Below are positions 6,953-12,898 of a stretch of DNA of 15,099 nt, in pieces (position 1 is the stretch's first letter; every line of letters starts with the position of its first letter). The position numbers and the translations under genes were made by a program. The notes beneath the pieces were generated by a model, which saw only the letters and a program-made list of their open reading frames with translations, was not told where the DNA came from and did no database searches. Source of the stretch: Mariprofundaceae bacterium (lineage in GTDB: Bacteria > Pseudomonadota > Zetaproteobacteria > Mariprofundales > Mariprofundaceae); contig JALVTX010000316.1 of NCBI GenBank assembly GCA_027035825.1, forward strand, positions 1-15,099, given 5' to 3'.

Positions 6953-7624
6953 TCAGCGAATGACGCGCAGCTCCACGCGCCGGTTCCTGGCCCGCCCCTC
7001 GGGCGTGGCGTTGGAGGCCACCGGCTGGCTCTCGCCATAGCCGCGCGAAGTCAGCCGCGAGGCGTCCACGCCATGAGCAATCAGATATTCCATGACGCTC
7101 TTCGCTCGGCGCTCGGAGAGTTTCAGGTTGTAGGCCGCCGAACCGCGGCTGTCCGTGTGCGCCGCCACTTCCACGCGAATGTCGGGGCGCTTCTTCAGCG
7201 CCGCCACGGCCCGATCCAGGGTCGCGGTCGAGGCGGGCGTGAGTTCCGCGCTGTTGGTGCGGAAGTGGACGCCCTCCAGCCGAATGATCTCCGGCTTGGC
7301 CTTCGGCTTCGGCGCGCAGCGCTTGCGCGCCAGCATCCGCGCCTTGTCCGCGTACTTGCGGGCGTCGGCGATATGGCCGGCCGTTTCATCCGGGTGGACG
7401 CCATTCTCCGTCAGCTCGTGCGCGGCGTAATACAGCTCGGACTGCGCCCGCGCCATCTCCTTCGGGGCGCAACGCTCGGCCCCGGCCTTGCGCGCGGCCT
7501 CGATGGCATGCCGGGCATCGCTCAGCTCGTCGCGCTGGATGTCCAGCTGACCCGCGGCGCAGCCGCCCAGCCAGAGCGCCGCGCCCATCGTCATCCATGT
7601 CTTCATGCTCATGCTCTTTTTCAT
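6953..7624 (-). CDS. OmpA-family lipoprotein with DUF4398-like domain
   Basis: 223 residues. A signal peptide ends in lipobox LGGC (19-22), making Cys22 the lipidated residue. Residues about 30-100 form an Ala-rich helical segment of DUF4398 type (SDARHAIEAARKAG, then ARAQSELYYAA). The C-terminal OmpA-like domain (about 112-223) includes HTDSRGSAAYNLKLSERRA, with Asp158 and Arg173 at the positions that bind diaminopimelate. It should anchor the outer membrane to peptidoglycan. Two RCAP motifs place Cys52 and Cys103 on either side of the helical segment, so a disulfide is possible. The start ATG overlaps the upstream stop as ATGA and has GGGAGG six bases upstream. It is second gene of a two-gene operon. 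Confidence 0.93.
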   Translation of the reverse strand: MKKSMSMKTWMTMGAALWLGGCAAGQLDIQRDELSDARHAIEAARKAGAERCAPKEMARAQSELYYAAHELTENGVHPDETAGHIADARKYADKARMLARKRCAPKPKAKPEIIRLEGVHFRTNSAELTPASTATLDRAVAALKKRPDIRVEVAAHTDSRGSAAYNLKLSERRAKSVMEYLIAHGVDASRLTSRGYGESQPVASNATPEGRARNRRVELRVIR

Positions 7625-7875
7625 CGCTTGCCTCCCGACCTAGACGCGGCCTGCTCGGCCAGATCCATGAACTGACGCGCGGCGCGCAGATCATGCTGCG
7701 CGAGCTCGTCCTGCGCGGCGGACGCCATGTCCCGCGCCAGCTCCGCCTGGTAGTCGTGCTTGCCCTGCACCCGGGCCTCGACCCGGGAAGCGCGATCGTC
7801 AATGCTGTCGAACGCCCCGGCCATCGCCGGCGCGGCCATCGCGCCGACAAGAATTGTAAGCAATAACAGTCTCAA
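7621..7875 (-). CDS. Small secreted DUF4398-like protein, TTG start
   Basis: 84 residues. The TTG at 7875 was chosen because AGGAGG lies exactly six bases upstream and the protein then begins with a textbook signal peptide (RLLLLTILVGAMAAPAMA, cleavage before GAFDS). An in-frame ATG at 7926 would put 17 charged residues before the hydrophobic stretch and lies upstream of the predicted transcription start. The mature part is about 65 residues, charged and helical, with repeated Ala spacing (SAAQDELAQHDLRAARQFMDLAEQAA) resembling the DUF4398 segment of the lipoprotein downstream. It is likely a periplasmic partner of that lipoprotein. The stop overlaps the lipoprotein start as ATGA. The family assignment is tentative. 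Confidence 0.8.
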   Translation of the reverse strand: MRLLLLTILVGAMAAPAMAGAFDSIDDRASRVEARVQGKHDYQAELARDMASAAQDELAQHDLRAARQFMDLAEQAASRSGGKR

Positions 7876-7905
7876 GGCTTTCCTCCTCTTGATGAAATTG
7901 GGCGC

Positions 7906-7975
7906 ATCATCCCGGTTTTTCCGCATGGCGCTAGTGATAGTTGTCACCGGCGCGCCACATTCCTCGGCGCATGAT
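7906..7975. promoter_or_regulatory. Divergent CRP-controlled promoter region
   Basis: The palindrome GTGATAGTTGTCAC (7934-7947) has the CRP core GTGA-N6-TCAC, centred at 7940.5. To the right, CATGAT (7970-7975) starts 29.5 bases from the centre. To the left, on the minus strand, GATGAT (7911-7906) starts at the same distance. Each is a four-of-six -10 at the spacing of class II CRP promoters (site at -41.5). The predicted starts are about 7982 for the receiver gene and about 7899 for the TTG-start gene. Both short leaders contain the Shine-Dalgarno sequences seen. Neither side has a good -35, as expected for activator-dependent promoters. Confidence 0.6.
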
Positions 7976-7999
7976 TCGCCCCCAAGGAGGGTCAAGGCG

Positions 8000-8371
8000 A
8001 TGATTCTGGTGGTGGAAGACGATGCCATGCTCCGCAACCTGATGGTGGAGTATCTGAAGCGCGAGGGCTATCGCTGCCTGCCGGCCCGCGGCCATCGGGA
8101 AGCCCTGACGCGGCTCAATGAGAGCATGGACGAGTTCTGCATGATGATCGTGGATCGCACGCTGCCGGACGGCGACGGACTGGAGGTCATCCGCGCGGCG
8201 CGGCAAAGGCGGCCCGACATCCCGGTCATTCTCACCTGCGGCTACCACCGCGCGCCCGACCGGGACGAGCGCGTCGAGTTCATGCCCAAGCCGTTCCGGC
8301 TGGCCCGGCTGGCCGAGGCCGTGGCCCGCTACTGCCCGGACAACGCCCCAGAGGGGGCGCGCCAGCAATAA
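8000..8371 (+). CDS. Stand-alone response-regulator receiver domain
   Basis: 123 residues, a single CheY-like receiver domain with no output domain. The acidic pocket is Glu6/Asp7/Asp8 (VVEDD), the phospho-acceptor is Asp52 (MMIVDRTLPDGDG), the switch Thr79 lies in ILTCGYH, and Lys97 in MPKPF. AAGGAGG lies nine bases before the ATG. It should take phosphate from a histidine kinase not encoded here and act by protein contact. It is divergent from the secreted-protein operon across a CRP-like site, and its last 43 bases overlap the 3' end of the cyclase gene on the other strand. Its partner is unknown; the cyclase or GTPase operon is a positional guess. Confidence 0.93.
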   Translation: MILVVEDDAMLRNLMVEYLKREGYRCLPARGHREALTRLNESMDEFCMMIVDRTLPDGDGLEVIRAARQRRPDIPVILTCGYHRAPDRDERVEFMPKPFRLARLAEAVARYCPDNAPEGARQQ

Positions 8372-9387
8372 ACCCGCGTCGGCCCGATGCCGCGCACGTC
8401 CAGCATCCGGGGCTGCAAGCCATGGGGCCTGGGCTCGATGGCCCGCCAGGCATCCTCGGCCACAAGCGCTTCCCCCGCGCCGGCCGCGTCCTCCAGCCGC
8501 GCGGCCAGATTCACATGCCGCCCGATGGCCGTGAAGGCCCGCCGGCGGCGACCGCCCAGCAGCCCCAGCACCGCCTCGCCAGCGGCCAGGCCCACGCCCG
8601 CGCCCAGCGTCTCCGCCCCGCGCGCGGCCCGGCGCGCGTTCACCACGGCCACGCCGTCCAGAATGCGCCGCGCCGCCCGCCAGCCAGCCGTGGCCGCCGC
8701 GACCACATTCCCGGCATTGCCCGACATGCCGAACACGGCCATGATGCCGTCCCCGATGATCTTGTCCACGACCCCGCCTTCGTCCAGCACCGGCTCCAGC
8801 ATCGCCACCATGTATTCGTTCAGCGAATCCATCACCTCCTGCGCGTCGCGCCGCTCGTTGAAGGCGGTGAAGCCGCGCACGTCGGCGAACAGTGTGACGA
8901 TCTCCCGGCGCTCGCCGGCGGCGTTCAGGCGCACCTCGCCACGCTCGATGAGCCCCGCCACCTCGCGCCCCAGATAACGATCCAGCACCCGGGCGCGCCG
9001 CGCCTGCCGCAACTGCCCCTCGTTGGCGCTCTGCTGCATGCCCCTCGCCGCTTCCACGCCCCGGCTCACGTCGCGCCACAGAATCCAGCGCCGGCCATCC
9101 AACACCAGCCCGTGCAAATCCGCGTGCCCGCCATCGGCCAGCTCGATCATCGGCAGGCTCCACGCCTCGTCGAACGGAAGCATTCCCGCCAGCGCGTCGT
9201 GCAACCCGTCCGCCTCCATCCCGGGGCGAACATCCATGCCCGCGTAGCGATCCCACGCCCCGCCGGCGCGGCGCACGCGCACGCCATCGTCCTCCAGCTC
9301 GGCCCAGGCCAGCCCTCGCTCGCCCGCGCATTGCTCCATCAGCCAGTCCAGAATCGGCGCGGGAATTCCCCCGCCCATGTCGGTCAT
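8329..9387 (-). CDS. Class III adenylate cyclase with PAS-like N-terminal domain
   Basis: 352 residues. The catalytic domain (about 160-345) has FADVRGFTAFNE with metal Asp169, DKIIGDGIMAVFG with metal Asp213, and IGRHVNLAARLE with transition-state Asn293 and Arg297. Lys209 and Thr286 occupy the base-selecting positions and indicate ATP rather than GTP. The product is therefore cAMP, made from ATP as a homodimer with no transmembrane helix. The usual Gly-Asp of IGDxVN is Gly-Arg here. Residues about 20-125 look PAS-like (LVLDGRRWILWRDVS), followed by RYLGREVAGLI, like the linker before many such domains. The start ATG overlaps the GTPase stop as ATGA, so the two are translationally coupled. 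It is last gene of the four-gene operon. Confidence 0.92.
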   Translation of the reverse strand: MTDMGGGIPAPILDWLMEQCAGERGLAWAELEDDGVRVRRAGGAWDRYAGMDVRPGMEADGLHDALAGMLPFDEAWSLPMIELADGGHADLHGLVLDGRRWILWRDVSRGVEAARGMQQSANEGQLRQARRARVLDRYLGREVAGLIERGEVRLNAAGERREIVTLFADVRGFTAFNERRDAQEVMDSLNEYMVAMLEPVLDEGGVVDKIIGDGIMAVFGMSGNAGNVVAAATAGWRAARRILDGVAVVNARRAARGAETLGAGVGLAAGEAVLGLLGGRRRRAFTAIGRHVNLAARLEDAAGAGEALVAEDAWRAIEPRPHGLQPRMLDVRGIGPTRVYCWRAPSGALSGQ

Positions 9388-9878
9388 GCCAGCATCGCCC
9401 GCGCGAGCGCCAGAAACGCCTCGTCCACGTGCTCGCCGCTCAGGGCGCTGGTCTCGAAACGCGGCGCGTCGCCGGCCAGCTTCGCCCATGCATCGGCCGG
9501 CAGCGCCCAGTCGTCCGCCAGATCGCGCTTGTTGGCCAGCCACACGCGCGGCGCGGCCAGCCCCAGCTCGTCGTCCACCCGCCGGACGATGCCGGCGGCG
9601 ACATCCAGCGTCTCCGGCCGGGTGCCGTCCACCACCATCATCAGTCCCGAGGCGCCGCGCAGGTAGGACATCGGAATCTTGCGAAACGCCTCCTCGCCAT
9701 GAATATCCCAGATCATCAGCCCGACTTCCCGGCCGTCCGCATCCACCGTCTTGCGGTCAATCTTCACGCCCATGGTCGAGAGATACTTGTCCGAAAAAAT
9801 GCCGCTGACGAAACGCCGCACCAGGCTGGTCTTGCCGACGCCGAACGCGCCCAGCAGGCACACCTTCTTGCGAATCAC
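9384..9878 (-). CDS. Ras-like small GTPase
   Basis: 164 residues, a complete Ras/Rab-type G domain with nothing else. G1 is GAFGVGKTSL (10-19, Lys16/Thr17), G2 has Thr35 in STMGVKI, G3 is WDIHGEE (57-63), G4 is NKRD (116-119) and G5 is ETSAL (142-146). In G3 the usual DTAGQ reads DIHGE, so the position of catalytic Gln61 of Ras is Glu62 and the preceding Ala is His60. Intrinsic hydrolysis may be altered or depend on a partner. There is no C-terminal prenylation cysteine. Bacterial relatives such as MglA control polarity with roadblock-domain partners. The GTG start overlaps the upstream stop as GTGA, and the gene stop overlaps the cyclase start, giving tight coupling on both sides. Confidence 0.93.
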   Translation of the reverse strand: MIRKKVCLLGAFGVGKTSLVRRFVSGIFSDKYLSTMGVKIDRKTVDADGREVGLMIWDIHGEEAFRKIPMSYLRGASGLMMVVDGTRPETLDVAAGIVRRVDDELGLAAPRVWLANKRDLADDWALPADAWAKLAGDAPRFETSALSGEHVDEAFLALARAMLA

Positions 9879-12187
9879 GGCGCCTGCCCCGAGGCAAGCA
9901 ATGCAAAACGCACGCCCGACACCCGGCGCGAGCCCGACTGCGGGGCGAATCCGGGCTGACAGGCCGCGGCGGGAACGCCCAACCCTTCCAGCCGATGGCA
10001 GGCATCCCGGGCATGGGCCAGCGCGCGCGGCTTCTGCCGCTCCGCCCGGCTCTGGGAGAGGCCCACGGCGCGGACGACGGCGTCCGGCCGCATGCGCCGC
10101 GCCTGTTTCACCGCCTCGGCGACCTCGCGCAGCATGCGCTCCCCGCCCGCCTTGGGCTGGCCGGAATCAATATCGTAGCGAACAAGCCGCGCCCCCACGC
10201 GGCGGGACAGCGCCCGCCAGGCGGGCGTGATGTCGCGCAAGGCCTCATCCCGCCAGCCCTTCGCGCCAGGGATGTCTCGCCAGCGCGTGCGGGCGTCCCG
10301 AATCCATCCGGCCGTCGCGAACCCTTGCGCCGTCAGCACGCCTTGCGACACGCCGAGATGCACCGTGGCCGGCGGCTTCAGCATCTCCCGGGCCGCGGCC
10401 AGGATCTCCGCGTCGCCTGGAATATGCCTCGGCGGATGCAACCCGGCGTCGTCATAGCCCGCCAGATACGGCACGGCGGCGGCCCGTTCGCGGGCCTTGC
10501 GCTTCCATGCCGGGGACGCGACCCCCGAAACGTGCAGCACGAGATCGCGGCTCACGCGCAGGCGCGCGCCGGCCGGCGGTCGCAACGCCTTGCGGGCCAG
10601 CCGCAGCAGGCGGGCGGGTTCATCCACCGCAATCAGGCGCGAATCATCATAGCTCGCCACCTCGGGGAACGCCTTCACGGCCGCTTCCGCCGCCGCCTTC
10701 CAGGCCGAACGCGCCTCGCCGCGCGCGGTCAATACATACCGCCCCTCGGGGCCCGCAAGCGCCAGCTCCACGCCCTTCGGCGGCGTCAGCCGCTTGCGGA
10801 TGCGCGCCAGCAGCTCGGCCCGCACATCCACCGCCTTCAAAGCGGAATCATCCACGGCGCGCACCCCGGCCAGCGCCGGCGCCAGCATGCGGGCGCGGCG
10901 TATCCAGTCCGGCCTCGCGGCGCCGGACAAACGCAGCACCCCGTCGCGCATCGTCACCTCCACGCCCGCCGGGGGCTGGAGCAGCCGGCGCGCGCGGCGC
11001 AGGGCGAACGCCGGCTCCAGCGACTGCCAGGGCCGCCAATGCAGCTTCACGTCCTTTCCATCCAGCCCGAAGCGACCCAGCAACCCGGCGGGATCGTCCG
11101 CCAGCGGATCGCGCAGGCCCCAAAGCTCGAATGGCGCGCCACTGGACGCCCGCGCCACGACCACGCCCGGCATGGCGGACACCCGCGCCACATAGTCCTT
11201 CCACTGGCCGCGCCAGTACCAGCCATATCCCATCCAGGCCGCCAGCGCCAGCGCCACGGCCGCCACCGCGGCCACGGCCTTCGCGGGGCTTCCGCCCTCA
11301 TCCCCGGCGCGCTGCGATTCCAGCAAGGCGCGGAGCCAGTCATCGGCCCCGGCGAAGGCCGCCGTATCGCCCTCGAACGCCGCCAGCTCCTCTCCGAACC
11401 GGCGCTCGATCCGCTCCACCGTTTCCTGCATGCGAGCAAACAGCGCCTCCGGCGCCTTGCCCCGGCAGGCCAGCGCCAGCAACACATTCGGGCCTCGCGC
11501 CACCCACAGCTCCAGCTCTCCCATGCGGAGGGACTCGATTTCATCCGATCCCTCCGCGTCAAAGGCATCGCGGGCGAAATCCCGCACCGCCGTGAGCATG
11601 CCGGACACGACGTCCGCGTCCTCCCCGAGGCTTTCGTCCATGGCCACGTGGCGCAGCAACAAGCCGCTTTCGCGATGAATCAGGAACGCCTGCTCGACGC
11701 GATACACCAGCGTGTTCAGCAGCACCACCTCGGCGAAGGGCCTGCCGGTGCGCCAGGCGTCGAACCGCCACTTCAGGCCGCGCGCGGAGAACGAATGCTC
11801 CAGCGTCTGGTTCAGCGACTGCATCATCGAGGCAATCGCGTGCGTGATGGACTTGCGGATGGCCGGCCCCAGCACCGGAAAGAGCGCATCGGAAAGCGCC
11901 TCGGGGCTCTTGCGCGCGGAGCGGCGGATGGCACCCTCCACCAGCGGCCGCGCCGCCTCCTCGGCCGCGTCCGCATCCTCGCGCAGGCTCTCGCGGATGA
12001 TGTCCGGCAGCACGCGGGCCGTGTCCTCCACCCGCGCGGGCTGCTCCAACCGCCGCTCGATTTGCTCCACGCGCCGGGCCGTCGGCCCGACGATGAGCTC
12101 CCTCAGCGTCTCGATGTCCGATGAACGGGCCGCGTCGCGCCCCTCCCGATCGCCGACGCCGCCCGCGCCTTCGGCCTGGCCCGGCAC
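9875..12187 (-). CDS. Large membrane protein: longin/roadblock-like domain, TM helix, four repeats, OmpA-like end
   Basis: 770 residues from a GTG start with GAGG five bases upstream. The N-terminal helical region (about 25-165) includes LFPVLGPAIRKSI and GRPFAEVVLLNTLVYRVEQ. Residues about 166-275 resemble a longin/roadblock fold: AFLIHRESGLLLRHVA, VSGMLTAVRDFARDAF, MGELELWVARG and NVLLALACRG. One transmembrane helix lies at about 302-325. The periplasmic part has four repeats of about 58 residues (395-450, 457-518, 525-583, 594-650), each with L-x-PP near its start and a central Trp. The end (about 665-770) is OmpA-like but lacks the Asp and Arg pair for peptidoglycan. I recognise this as a poorly characterised family usually labelled OmpA family protein. 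Roadblock folds regulate Ras-like GTPases, and the GTPase gene overlaps its stop, so it is probably the GTPase's membrane partner. Role is inferred. Confidence 0.85.
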   Translation of the reverse strand: MPGQAEGAGGVGDREGRDAARSSDIETLRELIVGPTARRVEQIERRLEQPARVEDTARVLPDIIRESLREDADAAEEAARPLVEGAIRRSARKSPEALSDALFPVLGPAIRKSITHAIASMMQSLNQTLEHSFSARGLKWRFDAWRTGRPFAEVVLLNTLVYRVEQAFLIHRESGLLLRHVAMDESLGEDADVVSGMLTAVRDFARDAFDAEGSDEIESLRMGELELWVARGPNVLLALACRGKAPEALFARMQETVERIERRFGEELAAFEGDTAAFAGADDWLRALLESQRAGDEGGSPAKAVAAVAAVALALAAWMGYGWYWRGQWKDYVARVSAMPGVVVARASSGAPFELWGLRDPLADDPAGLLGRFGLDGKDVKLHWRPWQSLEPAFALRRARRLLQPPAGVEVTMRDGVLRLSGAARPDWIRRARMLAPALAGVRAVDDSALKAVDVRAELLARIRKRLTPPKGVELALAGPEGRYVLTARGEARSAWKAAAEAAVKAFPEVASYDDSRLIAVDEPARLLRLARKALRPPAGARLRVSRDLVLHVSGVASPAWKRKARERAAAVPYLAGYDDAGLHPPRHIPGDAEILAAAREMLKPPATVHLGVSQGVLTAQGFATAGWIRDARTRWRDIPGAKGWRDEALRDITPAWRALSRRVGARLVRYDIDSGQPKAGGERMLREVAEAVKQARRMRPDAVVRAVGLSQSRAERQKPRALAHARDACHRLEGLGVPAAACQPGFAPQSGSRRVSGVRFALLASGQAP

Positions 12188-12194
12188 GCGCGCC

Positions 12195-12764
12195 TCAGCC
12201 CTGCTCCGCGTCTCCGCCGGGCAGCGCGAATTCGTCGTTCAACCGCATGGCCATCTCGGTGAACATGGCCGCCAGCGCCTGCCGGTCGGCCTTGTCGCCG
12301 CGCAACTCTTCCGTCGCCGCCTCCAGCGCCGCGACCATCTCCTCGCGCGCCCGGCGGATATCCTCGCCCAGCGCCTTGGACTGCTCCAGCAGCGCCTCGC
12401 GCAGCTCCCGCTGCCCCTTGGAAAGCTTCTCCTGAAGCTGCGTGCGCTTCTTTTCGGCCGCCGCGTCCAGCTTCTCGATGTCGCGCGCCAGGCCGCGGCA
12501 CTCGCTCTCGCGCTCGGACGCCTCGGAGGCCAGCGCCTCGCGCACGTCCGCGACCTCCTGCTTGATGAACCGCTCCAGCGCGTCCAGCCGTCCGGCCACC
12601 TCGTCGCGCAGCGCCGAGGACTCCTTCAGCAGGCGCGATTCCAGCGCCGCGAAGCGCTTCTCGTAGTCGCGCATCTGCGCGCCGAAGATGATTTCCCGAA
12701 TCTTGTCCACGTTGCCGGATTCCATCGCCTCGGCGGCGGCGTCCCGGGTCGTCTTGCGGTTCAT
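12195..12764 (-). CDS. Coiled-coil protein, first gene of the GTPase-cyclase operon
   Basis: 189 residues. After a short N-terminus comes VDKIREIIFGAQMRDYEKRF, then almost continuous heptad-type helix (about 35-170) rich in Glu, Lys, Arg and Leu, and a short acidic tail. There is no signal peptide, transmembrane helix or catalytic motif, so it is probably a cytoplasmic scaffold. ATG 12764 has AAGGAGG six bases upstream; the frame is open further up to 12836 without a better start. The stop lies seven bases before the GTG of the large membrane protein. Its I-F-G-x-QM segment resembles ELIVGPTARRVEQIERRL at the start of that protein, so the two may share an N-terminal dimerisation element. Function unknown; a structural role in the GTPase complex is inferred. 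Confidence 0.85.
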   Translation of the reverse strand: MNRKTTRDAAAEAMESGNVDKIREIIFGAQMRDYEKRFAALESRLLKESSALRDEVAGRLDALERFIKQEVADVREALASEASERESECRGLARDIEKLDAAAEKKRTQLQEKLSKGQRELREALLEQSKALGEDIRRAREEMVAALEAATEELRGDKADRQALAAMFTEMAMRLNDEFALPGGDAEQG

Positions 12765-12786
12765 GTCGTTCCTCCTTGCCCTGTAT

Positions 12787-12806
12787 CCGGCGGTCTCGCC
12801 CGCCGG
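12787..12806 (-). promoter_or_regulatory. Stem-loop in the 5' leader of the GTPase-cyclase operon
   Basis: A perfect 7-bp GC stem (12787-12793 with 12800-12806) and 6-base loop lies ten bases upstream of the AAGGAGG of the coiled-coil gene. If transcription starts at about 12811, the hairpin sits within a few bases of the RNA 5' end, where stem-loops often protect mRNA from decay. It leaves the Shine-Dalgarno sequence free. Confidence 0.4.
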
Positions 12807-12817
12807 CGACGCACGGC

Positions 12818-12889
12818 ATCCTAGCCGCCGGGTCAAATCCTGTCATTGTGAGCAAAGTCACTTGATTTCCGGAGACCGGACTTCATCAT
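12818..12889. promoter_or_regulatory. Divergent CRP-controlled promoter region of the operon and second cyclic-nucleotide-fold gene
   Basis: TTGTGAGCAAAGTCACTT (12846-12863) contains GTGA-N6-TCAC centred at 12854.5 and matches the extended CRP half-site TGTGA on the left. To the right, CATCAT (12884-12889) starts 29.5 bases from the centre, the class II distance, and predicts transcription from about 12896, three bases before the ATG at 12899. To the left, on the minus strand, TAGGAT (12823-12818) starts 31.5 bases from the centre, two bases long for class II. This is the best CRP match in the window. Confidence 0.6.
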
Positions 12890-12898
12890 CCTGAACAT

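Noticed and set aside
8329..9387. Guanylate rather than adenylate cyclase
   Set aside because: The base-selecting positions are Lys209 and Thr286, the adenylate type, not the Glu/Cys pair of guanylate cyclases.
9388..9543. Longer start for the cyclase inside the GTPase gene
   Set aside because: The ATG at 9387 overlaps the GTPase stop as ATGA, and the extra residues are Arg/Gly-rich shadow sequence.
9995..12124. Long plus-strand open frame opposite the large membrane protein (about 700 codons)
   Set aside because: Shadow of the coding frame on the other strand; biased His/Arg/Gln composition, no recognisable motif, no ribosome site.
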